Below, piece by piece: positions 35,484-43,639 of a stretch of 64,000 bases of DNA (positions are counted from its first letter, which is position 1; every line of letters begins with the position of its first letter). Below the pieces are notes generated by a model that was not told the DNA's origin, did no database searches, and saw only the letters and a list, made by a program, of their open reading frames with translations. The DNA comes from Rhodobacteraceae bacterium UBA6197. Lineage in GTDB: Bacteria > Pseudomonadota > Alphaproteobacteria > Rhodobacterales > Rhodobacteraceae. The stretch covers positions 68,962 through 132,961 of the forward strand of contig DISZ01000018.1 in assembly GCA_002422085.1 (NCBI GenBank). The letters are read 5' to 3'. The position numbers were made by a program, and so were the translations under genes.

Positions 35484-36680
35484 TCACATCTCGGCGGCGG
35501 CGTCACCGGCCAAACGAACCTGTTTGAAGCGGATCAGCCCCGCCAGCGCCAGCAAAAGCCCCGCCGCCACCATCATGCCAAACCCGATCGCCGGGTAGGA
35601 ATGGGTGGTGAACTGCGCCACCTTGCCGTCACCGAACACGGTCGGCATGAAGGGCTTGAGCGTGAACGCCCCCATCGAGTTCAGGCTGTGGCCATACCAC
35701 CAGAGCCAGCCGGCGTATTCCGCCAGAAAACCGATCGGCAGCGCCATCGGCACCAGAACCGTCAGCCAGTAGAACGGCGAGCGCACCGACCAGGCCGCAA
35801 AGGTCATCAGCGCCATGAAGCCGATCACCACGGCAAACAGCACCGTTGCCACCGAGGCCATGGTCGCCACCAGCGGGTCATTGCGGGCCGGTTCGTTGAA
35901 CCAGCGCGCCAGCGATTTGGCGTAGTGCCATTTGAAGACCTGCATGATCGAACCGTTCCAGGCCACCTGCTCGTCGGCGTGTTTCTTGTTTTCGTCGATC
36001 GTGTAGTTGGCGCGGAGGTTCTCGATCAGCGCGCCCTTTTCACCTTCGGCGGCGGTGGCGGCGGCCTCGGCGGCCTTGACATCGGCGGATTCCGACTCGG
36101 CCAGCGATTGCCGCAGCATCTTGACGATCGGAGACAGGTTCTGGTCATCGACCTTGTCGGCGGTGTCCTGACCCAGCGACACGACCAGCCCCTCCAGATA
36201 GCCCGTGGTGTGGTACTGGATGCCGTTGGTGCCATACATCGCCAGCCCCATCCAGCCCGCCACGGCGCCGTAGCCCAGCACCGAAACCGCCATCCGGGTC
36301 TTGCGACCAGGAGCGACGAAGACCAGCAGCATCACCCCCATCATGCCAAACAGGAACGGCGAGAAGGCCTTTTCGACCGGCCCGCCCGACGCAATCGGAT
36401 ACATGCCGACATAGTGGTTGATGGTGTCCATCTCGTGGACGCAATCGAGGGCCTCGGTCTCTTCGACCTCGGAGCTTTCACGGATGGTGCAGCCGTTGCG
36501 CACCGAGTCCATGTGAAAGAGAATGCGGATACCCTGCGGAAAGGTTGCCTCGGGGTAGTTTGGCGCGGTCAGCGACACCCACCAGCCGGGGGCGAAGAAT
36601 GACGTGCCGATCAATGCCAGCGCGATAACAGTCAGCACGCGGTAAATGATACCGCGCTTGCGAGAAGCGGCCTGTTCCAT
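35484..36680 (-). CDS. nosB: NosB-like membrane protein of a clade II nos cluster
   Basis: The 398-aa protein has an N-terminal hydrophobic segment (IIYRVLTVIALALIG), a large soluble loop of about 60 residues including CTIRESSEV and ALDCVHEMDT, and a C-terminal group of helices. This layout, with six or so helices and a place between nosZ and nosD, matches NosB, an uncharacterised protein specific to atypical N2O reductase operons. The assignment rests on position and topology. The 80-bp gap before it contains a hairpin. Confidence 0.78.
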   Translation of the reverse strand: MEQAASRKRGIIYRVLTVIALALIGTSFFAPGWWVSLTAPNYPEATFPQGIRILFHMDSVRNGCTIRESSEVEETEALDCVHEMDTINHYVGMYPIASGGPVEKAFSPFLFGMMGVMLLVFVAPGRKTRMAVSVLGYGAVAGWMGLAMYGTNGIQYHTTGYLEGLVVSLGQDTADKVDDQNLSPIVKMLRQSLAESESADVKAAEAAATAAEGEKGALIENLRANYTIDENKKHADEQVAWNGSIMQVFKWHYAKSLARWFNEPARNDPLVATMASVATVLFAVVIGFMALMTFAAWSVRSPFYWLTVLVPMALPIGFLAEYAGWLWWYGHSLNSMGAFTLKPFMPTVFGDGKVAQFTTHSYPAIGFGMMVAAGLLLALAGLIRFKQVRLAGDAAAEM

Positions 36681-36716
36681 TGGGTGAGGTCCTGTGAGGT
36701 GAGGCTATGAGAGAAG

Positions 36717-36749
36717 CATTGGCGGGCGCCATGATAACGCCCGCCAGTG
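36717..36749 (-). other. hairpin between nosC2 and nosB
   Basis: GGCGGGCG (36721-36728) pairs with CGCCCGCC (36738-36745) and the pairing extends to about 12 bp with one wobble-type mismatch. It lies within the 80-bp gap of the operon and has no U tract, so it could be a 3'-stabilising stem or a weak attenuator. Confidence 0.55.
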
Positions 36750-36760
36750 GTGGTGTCGGC

Positions 36761-37489
36761 TTATTCGAAGTCCGGGTTTTCCCAGCCGGGTTCGCCAATC
36801 ATTTCCGCAGGCGGTTTCAGCCGCGACACGTAGTCAAGAACGGCCTTGGTGTCCTTGTCGGTGAATTTCTGGATCTGCGCCATCATGTCGGGGTTGGCGT
36901 TGCGGCGCTTGCCTTCCTTGATCCACTGATACTGGCGTATCAGATATTCATAGTGCTGGCCGTGAATTCGCGGGTAGAACTTTTCGTTGTCGCCCTGGCC
37001 CTGATCGCCATGGCAGCGCACGCAGTTCTCGGCGTAAAGCGCGGCCCCGTGTTCAAGGTCGTCACCCGCACCGACGCCGTTTTCCGGGTTCATCGGCAGT
37101 TTCGAGATATAGTCCGCCACGTCGGTGATCGACTGCGCACCGCCAATTTCCTGCGGCAGCGAGAACGGATACATCGTCGGGTTGTCGCGGTTCTGGGCGC
37201 GAATGTCGGCAAGCTGCTTGATGATGACATTGGGGTGCTGCCCGGCAAGCTGCGGGAAGGTGCCGTCGGTCAGGCCCCAGCCGGTCATCTGGTGGCACGC
37301 GCTGCACACCTCATAGGTGTCGATCCCGTTCTGGTGGTCGGGGATCAGATGCAGGGCTTCGTCCTGTTCCCCGCCACCCTGGTTCCAGCTCGAGGTGTCA
37401 ACGGCTGGGGTCGTGGCATCTTGCGCGTAAAGCGGCGCTGTCAGTGCCAACAAGGCGGCAATGGGAAGGGTGAGGCGTTTCATTTGCAT
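36761..37489 (-). CDS. nosC2: dihaem cytochrome c (NosC2-like)
   Basis: The 242-aa precursor has a Sec signal peptide and two CxxCH haem sites, CSACH near residue 62 and CVRCH near residue 156. Methionine ligands are likely in MYPFSLPQ and the NPDMMAQI region. It resembles the NosC2-type dihaem cytochromes of atypical nos clusters that carry electrons from NosGH to NosZ. The ATG at 37483 is an alternative start. Confidence 0.85.
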   Translation of the reverse strand: MQMKRLTLPIAALLALTAPLYAQDATTPAVDTSSWNQGGGEQDEALHLIPDHQNGIDTYEVCSACHQMTGWGLTDGTFPQLAGQHPNVIIKQLADIRAQNRDNPTMYPFSLPQEIGGAQSITDVADYISKLPMNPENGVGAGDDLEHGAALYAENCVRCHGDQGQGDNEKFYPRIHGQHYEYLIRQYQWIKEGKRRNANPDMMAQIQKFTDKDTKAVLDYVSRLKPPAEMIGEPGWENPDFE

Positions 37490-37510
37490 TTCCTTTCAGT
37501 GGTCACTTGG

Positions 37511-38161
37511 TCACTTGGCGTTGCGGTCGATCTGCGACAGCCAAGTCGCAACCGCCATGATCTGGTCGTCATCAGCCTTCTTGATCGTCCCGAACATCAG
37601 CTTGGACTGGCCGTTGACACGGACCTTGTCGCGCATTTCGGTCATCTGCCGGACGAGGTAATCGCGCTGAAGCCCGGCCAGGAACGGATAGTTCTTGGTG
37701 GTCGGCTTGGAGCCATCCTTGCCGTGGCAGGCGGTGCAGCCCAGCGATTTGTAGGCAGCCGCACCGGCGTCAAGCTCTTCTGTTGTGGGCACCGGGTCCA
37801 GCGGCTTGATCTTGCCGGGGTCCTGGGCGGCCAGATATTTGGCGACAAGCTTCAGATCGTTGTCATCGACCAGATGCATGATGTCGACCATGCCCTGCAC
37901 GAACGGGTGGCCCGTCACCGGGTCCGGCGAACCGATACGCTTGCCGGACTTGATGTCCTTGAGCTGCGTCAGCATGTATTTTTCATTCTGGCCGGCCAGT
38001 GCCGGATAGCTTTGGATCGGGCGTTGACCGCGCGGGCCATGGCAAGCCACGCAGGTCTTGGTCTTGTAGACCTTTTCGCCATCTTTTATGTCATCTGCCA
38101 GCGCAGGCAGGGCGGCAAACAGGGCAAAGCCCGAGATTAGGGCAGCAAGAATCGGGCGCAT
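37511..38161 (-). CDS. nosC1: dihaem cytochrome c (NosC1-like)
   Basis: The 216-aa precursor has a signal peptide and two haem sites, CVACHGPRG near residue 37 and CTACHGKDG near residue 140. The two halves are similar, as in the cytochrome c4 family. It is the first gene after nosZ and probably the direct electron donor. The start at 38161 is used because the signal peptide begins there. Its neighbour nosC2 is 21 bp away. Confidence 0.88.
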   Translation of the reverse strand: MRPILAALISGFALFAALPALADDIKDGEKVYKTKTCVACHGPRGQRPIQSYPALAGQNEKYMLTQLKDIKSGKRIGSPDPVTGHPFVQGMVDIMHLVDDNDLKLVAKYLAAQDPGKIKPLDPVPTTEELDAGAAAYKSLGCTACHGKDGSKPTTKNYPFLAGLQRDYLVRQMTEMRDKVRVNGQSKLMFGTIKKADDDQIMAVATWLSQIDRNAK

Positions 38162-38188
38162 GTCGCGTTTCCTATGCTTCAAGTGGAT

Positions 38189-38216
38189 ATGCGGGCGACG
38201 GAACCGCCGCCCGCAT
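38189..38216 (-). other. hairpin between nosZ and nosC1
   Basis: ATGCGGGCG (38189-38197) pairs exactly with CGCCCGCAT (38208-38216), with a further CGG/CCG inside. It lies in the 65-bp gap after the nosZ stop and lacks a U tract. A stem here could protect the nosZ mRNA 3' end and raise nosZ over downstream genes. Confidence 0.6.
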
Positions 38217-38226
38217 CAAGGCCAGC

Positions 38227-40515
38227 TTACTGTTTCACGGCGCCATGTTCATCAAGGAACGTCTTGGCGCGCAGACCGATATCGGCGGCTTTCACCTGAT
38301 ACTGCCACCATTGACCGGCCCAGAGGGTCGCGTTCTGCCAGTCTTGCTTGGCAGCCGCTTCTTCCGATTTGGCCTTCGAGTCGGCAGCAAAGTTCAGCTG
38401 GTCCGTCGCGTCTTCGACCAACGAAACCACCTCGGGGAAGTCCTTGTAGTTCCGCTCGGTGATATAGGTCACAACCGAGTCGATGACTTCCTGGGTCGCC
38501 ACGTTGTTGGCGGTCTGCTTGTCAAAGTCAGCCTGGGTATAGGCCTGGCCTTCTTCAGCCGCAGCACCGGCCTCTTCAACATAGTCCTTCGGCTTGACGG
38601 CAAGGTAGCCGGTCATCTCGAGGTGCAGCGCCGAGCAGAACTCGGTGCAGTAATACGAGTAGACGCCCGGACGGTCGGCCACGATCTTGGCGGTCGCGGT
38701 CTTGCCCGGTTCCAGCGACAGGTTCACGTCATAGGTCGAAACCGAGAAGCCGTGGGTTTCGTCTTCGGCCCGCTCCGAGTTGGTGATGATGAACTCGACG
38801 GTGTCGCCTTCGTTCACCTCAACGATTTCGGGCGTGAAGTGCGACCGGATCGCGGTCATGAAGACCTTGACGTTGGTGCCGTCACGCTCGATCCGCTCGG
38901 AACCCGGGCGCACGGCGTCGGGGTGTTTTTCCCCGGTGCGCGAGTTGGTCCCGTAGGGGTAGCGCACCAGCGGCTTCAGCTTGTCGGCGGCAATCGCGGT
39001 GACGTAGTGGGGTTCACCCAGCGGCACCGGCATGTCGTAAAGCAGTTCCATCTTGTCGCCGGAGATGTCGATAAGCTGGTGGTTCTGCGGGTGCAGCGGG
39101 CCCACCGGGTTGAACCGGTCGATCGCAAGTTTGTTCAGCGCGATCAGGTATTTGCCAGCCGGATGGACGCTTTCGCCTTCCATCGCGACAAGGTGGCCGA
39201 CGTTGTAGTGGATGGCGAGCTTGTCCAGCAACTTGCCTTCGCAGTAGTCCCACTTGGCAATCATGCTGTCCACGTAAAGCGACGTGTAGACGATGCAGGG
39301 CTTGCTGTCGAACTGGTTGTGAAGAGGCCCGAGACCCAGCGCAACCTGGGTGTGGATCGCGTCTTCCATGGCGATGATCGGCAGGCCATAGGGATCGGTG
39401 CCCGAGAATTTCTTCGCCTCGATCGCGGCCTGGATCTTCTCGAAGCTGTACACCGAACCCTGGGTGTCAAGCTTGCCACCGACGACGATGTATTTGCCAT
39501 CCGGCGAAACGTCCACGCCGTGCGGCGATTTCGGTTCGGCGATCAGATAGACCAGACCTTCGGCAATCGCCGTGTCCATCATGATGACCGGGTGGTTGTT
39601 GATCATCGTCACCTTGCCGGCTTTGTAGACCTCTTCGGCCTTGCGCCAGTTGATGACGTGCAGATAGTCGGTGTCGTTTTGCGAACAGCCGGCCTCGAAC
39701 GGCGGACGGCCATTCTCGATGCCGCCGACATAGCGCTCGGCGCAGAACGAGTTGGTGAACGACCAGCCGTCCGACACCAGCTTGCCCGCGTCGGTCAAAT
39801 CCTGGCTATAGGGCGGCAGTTCGATCGAGAACGAGTTTTCCGGCTCAAGCCGGCCTTTTTCGCGGTTGAATTTCCAATAGGTGATGGCACCGCGGAACTT
39901 TTCGTTGAACTGGCTCAGCGGCGCATAGCCACGGCCCAGAACGCCGGGGTATTGCGCGGCCTCGATCACATACTCCGAGTTCGGCGTGATGAAGGTGCCG
40001 CCATGTTCGGATTGCAGGATCGGGTTCACGACAATCTGCTGGGTTTCAAAGTCGTGCAACGACACAACACCGATGCGCGGCGCGGATTTGTCGTTGATGA
40101 ACAGGTATTCGCCATCCAGATCGCCGTTGGTTTCGGTGATTGCCGGGTGGTGCGTGTCACCCCAGTTGATCTCGCGGCCGTCAATGTTGCCCTGACGCAG
40201 AACGGCCTTGGATTCTTCGTCGAACCCGTAGCCCTGCCACGGTTCCGGCGTGAACACCGAAATATACTTCAGGATCCGCATCGAGGGCACACCATAGACC
40301 ATGATCTGCCCGGACTGACCGCCCGACGCGAAGGCGATGAACTCATCGCGGCCGCCCGTGGGGGTATAGGTTTTTGCGGCGGCCATCATATCCGTCTGGG
40401 ACAGGCCACGACGCGTCATGACCTCTTCCAGCGTTTCCGCCGATGCCGTTGCCGCCATGCCAAATGCGACGATAGCCGTCGTCGCAAGCAGACGCTTGTT
40501 AAATGTTTTGACCAT
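38227..40515 (-). CDS. nosZ: nitrous oxide reductase, clade II (Sec-exported) with C-terminal extension
   Basis: This 762-aa protein reduces N2O to N2 in the periplasm. The signal peptide (MVKTFNKRLLATTAIVAFGM) has no RR, so Sec export is expected, as in clade II enzymes. CuZ ligands start at DTHHP (residues 120-124). The CuA motif CTEFCSALHLEM spans residues 623-634. After residue 644 there are about 118 further residues, helical, acidic, without CxxCH, ending WAGQWWQYQ and a helical tail. This is not the haem domain seen in Wolinella NosZ. The ATG at 40515 has GAGGG upstream. Confidence 0.96.
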   Translation of the reverse strand: MVKTFNKRLLATTAIVAFGMAATASAETLEEVMTRRGLSQTDMMAAAKTYTPTGGRDEFIAFASGGQSGQIMVYGVPSMRILKYISVFTPEPWQGYGFDEESKAVLRQGNIDGREINWGDTHHPAITETNGDLDGEYLFINDKSAPRIGVVSLHDFETQQIVVNPILQSEHGGTFITPNSEYVIEAAQYPGVLGRGYAPLSQFNEKFRGAITYWKFNREKGRLEPENSFSIELPPYSQDLTDAGKLVSDGWSFTNSFCAERYVGGIENGRPPFEAGCSQNDTDYLHVINWRKAEEVYKAGKVTMINNHPVIMMDTAIAEGLVYLIAEPKSPHGVDVSPDGKYIVVGGKLDTQGSVYSFEKIQAAIEAKKFSGTDPYGLPIIAMEDAIHTQVALGLGPLHNQFDSKPCIVYTSLYVDSMIAKWDYCEGKLLDKLAIHYNVGHLVAMEGESVHPAGKYLIALNKLAIDRFNPVGPLHPQNHQLIDISGDKMELLYDMPVPLGEPHYVTAIAADKLKPLVRYPYGTNSRTGEKHPDAVRPGSERIERDGTNVKVFMTAIRSHFTPEIVEVNEGDTVEFIITNSERAEDETHGFSVSTYDVNLSLEPGKTATAKIVADRPGVYSYYCTEFCSALHLEMTGYLAVKPKDYVEEAGAAAEEGQAYTQADFDKQTANNVATQEVIDSVVTYITERNYKDFPEVVSLVEDATDQLNFAADSKAKSEEAAAKQDWQNATLWAGQWWQYQVKAADIGLRAKTFLDEHGAVKQ

Positions 40516-40622
40516 TAGTTTGCCCTCGTTTTTTCGGACCATCGATTGCTGCGAATCTCACAGATCACGGGCGGCCCGGTCCCTTGACGCAGGTTTTCTC
40601 ACACGTGCGTGAACAGATTACC

Positions 40623-40636
40623 TTGACTTATGTTAA
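40623..40636. promoter_or_regulatory. FNR/DNR-like box between nosZ and the copper chaperone gene
   Basis: TTGACTTATGTTAA is a 14-bp site with the TTGAY-N4-RTYAA pattern; with flanks it is CCTTGACTTATGTTAAGG, a palindrome with one mismatch. It lies 108 bp upstream of nosZ and 78 bp upstream of the divergent PCu(A)C gene, so it could serve both. A related box is at 43556. Confidence 0.7.
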
Positions 40637-40713
40637 GGCGGACCCGCGGCATATGTGGATAGACCGACCGGAGGCGCCCGAGGTGGGAGTCTGTCCCAAA
40701 ACGAGGTCGCATT

Positions 40714-41169
40714 ATGAAACGCCGTTCTCTGCTTGCCCTTGGCGCCGCCATGTCTGTTCTTTCCGCATTTCCGCTCTGCGCGCAGCAGGCCAGCACCGAC
40801 AATCTCGAGATTTCAGGCGCTTTCGTGCGGGCCACGCCGGCCATGGCCGTGGCCGGTGCCGGGTTCCTGACCATCACCTCGAAAGGCGAGGCCGACACCC
40901 TGCTGGCGTTCCGCACGCCGGCCTGTAACCGCCCGGAATTGCACACACATCTGAACGAAGACGGGATCATGAAGATGCGCCAGGTCGACAAGATCGACGT
41001 CCCGGCAGGTGGCTCGGCGGTGCTTGAATCGGGTGGGCTGCACCTGATGTTCATCGACCTTGTTGCGCCGCTGGTCGAAGGCGACTCTGTCGATGTGACG
41101 CTGGTTTTCGAAAAAGCGGGCGACGTTGCCATCACGATGCCGGTCAAGAAGGCCGGCGCGATGAACTAA
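40714..41169 (+). CDS. PCu(A)C periplasmic copper chaperone
   Basis: The 151-aa precursor has a signal peptide (MKRRSLLALGAAMSVLSAFPLCA) and the family ligand set: ELHTHLNEDGIMKMRQV for His and Met, then LHLMFIDL for another His and Met. It binds Cu(I) or Cu(II) and passes copper to CuA sites with SCO. It is divergent from nosZ with a shared box, so NosZ is the likely client. GAGG precedes the ATG, and a terminator follows. Confidence 0.9.
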   Translation: MKRRSLLALGAAMSVLSAFPLCAQQASTDNLEISGAFVRATPAMAVAGAGFLTITSKGEADTLLAFRTPACNRPELHTHLNEDGIMKMRQVDKIDVPAGGSAVLESGGLHLMFIDLVAPLVEGDSVDVTLVFEKAGDVAITMPVKKAGAMN

Positions 41170-41190
41170 CATATTGATTTACAATACTTA

Positions 41191-41217
41191 TCGCCGGAGC
41201 CCCTCCGGCGATTTCTG
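41191..41217 (+). terminator. Rho-independent terminator after the copper chaperone gene
   Basis: TCGCCGGAG (41191-41199) and CTCCGGCGA (41203-41211) form a perfect 9-bp stem with a CCC loop, followed by TTTCTGCTT. It lies 22 bp after the stop and just before the convergent menA. Confidence 0.82.
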
Positions 41218-41223
41218 CTTCAT

Positions 41224-42138
41224 TCAGGGGCAGATCCACGGCGCCGCGACAACCCCCGCCAAAAGCGCCATCTGCGCCGCGGCGGTCAGCGCCAGAAGCC
41301 GGTTCAGCGCGACACAGACCGGCGTGCGGGCCATTGCCCAGGCCAATCCCCCGACCAACAGCGCCGCGGGCAGCAGGCTGACACAGGGCGCAAGCCGCCA
41401 CGCCAGCCCCAGCGCGACACTAAGTAGCACCCCGTAGAGCACCCGCGCGCCGGTTACACCCAGCAAGATCGCCAGCGTCCGACGCCCGGCCAGAGAATCA
41501 GTGACCCGGTCGCGGTGATTGTTCAGCAGCAACACCGCCGCCGCCGGAAACCCGACCATCAGCCCCATCAGCCCCACCCGAGGCGCTAGTGCCGCCCCGT
41601 GCAGAAAGGCGGTCCCTGCCACCGCGATCAGCCCGAAGAAGGCGATCACCAGAAGCTCTCCGAAGGGCAGGCCCGACATCGGCCAGGGCCCCATCGAGTA
41701 GAAATACCCCAGCATCAGCGACAGAACGCCGATCAACAGGATCGGCCAGCCGCCGACCAGCGCCAGCCAGGCGCCGCTGACGGCCGCCACGCCAAAGGCC
41801 AGGGCGGCGGCCCGGCGCACCTTGGCGCCGTCCAGCAGGCCCAGCGCCGTCAGGCGTGGCGGGCCCAGCCGGTCGGGGCCATCCACGCCGCGCGCCGCAT
41901 CGGCCGCGTCATTCCACAGGTTGGTGCCAATCTGGATCGCCCCCGCCGCCAGCATCGCCGCCAGCGCCAGATCCCAGCGCCAGCCGCTGCCTTGGGCGGC
42001 CAGCCAGGTGCCCGCCAGAACCGGCACCTGCGACAGGCTCAGCGTTTTCAGCCGCGCCGCGATGACCCACAAAAGCGGGCGCGGCAGGCGCGCCAGCCGC
42101 TCGGCGACCGGGTTTGACGAGGCCGAAGTCAGGATCAT
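41224..42138 (-). CDS. menA: MenA-like 1,4-dihydroxy-2-naphthoate prenyltransferase (UbiA family)
   Basis: The 304-aa protein has about nine membrane segments. The first Asp-rich motif is NLWNDAADAARGVDG followed by PDRLGPPRLTALGLL, which matches MenA (ND..D..GxDxxDRxGP) rather than UbiA or COX10. The second is LLNNHRDRVTDSLAGRRTLA. MenA attaches the polyprenyl tail to DHNA to give demethylmenaquinone. It overlaps ubiE by 4 bp and follows sco. Placement in a ubiquinone-using family is unusual. It could instead prenylate a different quinone head group. Confidence 0.83.
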   Translation of the reverse strand: MILTSASSNPVAERLARLPRPLLWVIAARLKTLSLSQVPVLAGTWLAAQGSGWRWDLALAAMLAAGAIQIGTNLWNDAADAARGVDGPDRLGPPRLTALGLLDGAKVRRAAALAFGVAAVSGAWLALVGGWPILLIGVLSLMLGYFYSMGPWPMSGLPFGELLVIAFFGLIAVAGTAFLHGAALAPRVGLMGLMVGFPAAAVLLLNNHRDRVTDSLAGRRTLAILLGVTGARVLYGVLLSVALGLAWRLAPCVSLLPAALLVGGLAWAMARTPVCVALNRLLALTAAAQMALLAGVVAAPWICP

Positions 42139-42899
42139 GCGCGCACCGCCACATGCAGCATCGCCACGCCAAACATGAATGGCCGGGCGCGCACCACCTT
42201 CAGCCCGGCGCTGTCCAGTTCACGGGCGATGGCGCCCGCCTCGGGAAAGCGGCGGATCGATTCGACCAGATAGGTATAGGCCCGCTTGTCGCGCGCGATT
42301 GCCGCCCCCAGCAGCGGAATGACATAGCGCGAATGCAGCGCGTAAAACGGCGCGAACCAAGGTGCGGGGCGCGAAAACTCTAGCAATATCAGGCTGGCGC
42401 CGGGTTGCAGCACGCGTGCCACCTCGCGCAGCGCAAGCGCCGGATCGGTCATGTTGCGCAGCCCGAAGGCCAGGGTGACGCCGGCCACGCTGGCATCGGG
42501 CAGCGGCAGCGACTCGGCCTCGGCATGCAGATAGCCCAGCCGCGCGCCGCCGCGCGCGCGCGCCACCGCCAGCATCCCGGCGCTGGCATCGGCCACGATC
42601 ACTTCGCGCCCCGGATCGGCCTTGGCCAGTGCCAGCGCCAGATCGCCGGTGCCGCCGGCAAGGTCGATCAGTGGCCCGGCGCGGCCCTCAAGCCGGGTGC
42701 GCGCCAGCCGCACGGTGGCGCGTTTCCACAGCCGGTGCAGGCCAAAGCTCATCAGATCATTCATCAGATCATAGCGCGGCGCGATCCGGTCAAACAGCGC
42801 GGTGACCTCTTGCCGGCGCTCTTCCGGTGCCACGGTGCGGGCGCCGAAGGTGGCGCGCATGTCATCCAGACGCGTGCTGCGTTGAAGATCCTGTTTCAT
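42135..42899 (-). CDS. ubiE: UbiE/MenG quinone C-methyltransferase
   Basis: The 254-aa protein begins with a short basic leader, then FDRIAPRYDLMNDLMSFGLHRLWK, a UbiE signature. The SAM motif is LIDLAGGTGDLALALA, followed by LAFGLRNMTDPALALRE and a C-terminal FMFGVAMLHVAVRA. It would methylate demethylmenaquinone or 2-polyprenyl-6-methoxybenzoquinol. Next to menA the first is likelier. A second UbiE for ubiquinone probably exists elsewhere. Overlaps of 4 bp with sco and menA tie the three genes together. Confidence 0.88.
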   Translation of the reverse strand: MKQDLQRSTRLDDMRATFGARTVAPEERRQEVTALFDRIAPRYDLMNDLMSFGLHRLWKRATVRLARTRLEGRAGPLIDLAGGTGDLALALAKADPGREVIVADASAGMLAVARARGGARLGYLHAEAESLPLPDASVAGVTLAFGLRNMTDPALALREVARVLQPGASLILLEFSRPAPWFAPFYALHSRYVIPLLGAAIARDKRAYTYLVESIRRFPEAGAIARELDSAGLKVVRARPFMFGVAMLHVAVRA

Positions 42900-43477
42900 T
42901 TGATCACCTGCTCCAGCTTCGCCAACATCGATTCGGGCGTGGCGCTATGGGTGAACTGAGTCACGAATTTGCCCTTGGGGTCCATCACATAGATGATCGA
43001 GGTATGGTCAATCGAATAATCGTCGCTTTCCGGGTCGCCATGCACCGAAAAGCGCGCGCCATAGGCGGCGGCGACGCGGTTGATTTCGTCCATATCGCCG
43101 GTCAAGCCAATGATTTTCGGATGAAACGCCGCCGCATAGGCGGTCAGGTCTTCGCCGTGGTCGCGCTTGGGATCGACCGAGATGAACACCGCCTGAAGCT
43201 GCTCGAGCTTGGCCGGCGGCAGCATGTCCAGCGCGGTTCCGAGGGTCCCCAGCGCGGTCGGGCAGACATCCGGGCAGAACGTGTAGCCAAAATAGACCAG
43301 CATGTATTTGCCCTGAAAATCCGTGTCGCGCACGGTCTGCCCGGCGCCATCCTGCAGCTGGAACGGGCCGCCCACCAGCGCCACATCGGACCCCGGCTTG
43401 CGCAGCAGCCCGCCGGCCGCAAAGACCAAGAGGCTGAGGCTGCCCAAGGTGATCAAAAGCGTTCTGCGCGTCATCAT
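42896..43477 (-). CDS. SCO1/SenC family copper chaperone (second copy)
   Basis: The 193-aa protein has one N-terminal hydrophobic anchor (RRTLLITLGSLSLLVFAAGG) and a SCO domain with FGYTFCPDVCPTALG and SIDHTSIIYVMDP. It is shorter than the first copy and membrane-anchored, so the two probably have different clients. AGGAC lies before the ATG at 43477. It is the first gene of the sco-ubiE-menA operon and has an FNR/DNR-like box 79 bp upstream. Confidence 0.91.
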   Translation of the reverse strand: MMTRRTLLITLGSLSLLVFAAGGLLRKPGSDVALVGGPFQLQDGAGQTVRDTDFQGKYMLVYFGYTFCPDVCPTALGTLGTALDMLPPAKLEQLQAVFISVDPKRDHGEDLTAYAAAFHPKIIGLTGDMDEINRVAAAYGARFSVHGDPESDDYSIDHTSIIYVMDPKGKFVTQFTHSATPESMLAKLEQVIK

Positions 43478-43555
43478 GCTATGTCCTTTCGGTCAGCCAC
43501 GACCTGTCGGCGGGGCTTTTACCGCTTGCCTTAGCGGTCTGCGCGCGCGCGGGCC

Positions 43556-43569
43556 TTGACTTATCTCAA
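43556..43569 (-). promoter_or_regulatory. FNR/DNR-like box upstream of sco-ubiE-menA
   Basis: TTGACTTATCTCAA has the TTGAY-N4-RTCAA pattern with one mismatch in the second half. It lies 79 bp upstream of the sco start and shares its first nine bases with the nosZ box. The downstream dnr gene stops 70 bp away, so it sits in the only intergenic region feeding sco-ubiE-menA. Confidence 0.62.
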
Positions 43570-43639
43570 TGGAATGGCCGACCGGCAATGGCCTTGGCCG
43601 AAAAGCGGAGGCCCTGGTCGAAAGGCGGGCGCGGGCCGG

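Noticed and set aside
37999..40518. An 839-codon open frame on the plus strand opposite nosZ
   Set aside because: It has no signal or family motif and covers the well-supported nosZ and nosC1 genes. High GC and codon bias commonly open the antisense frame.
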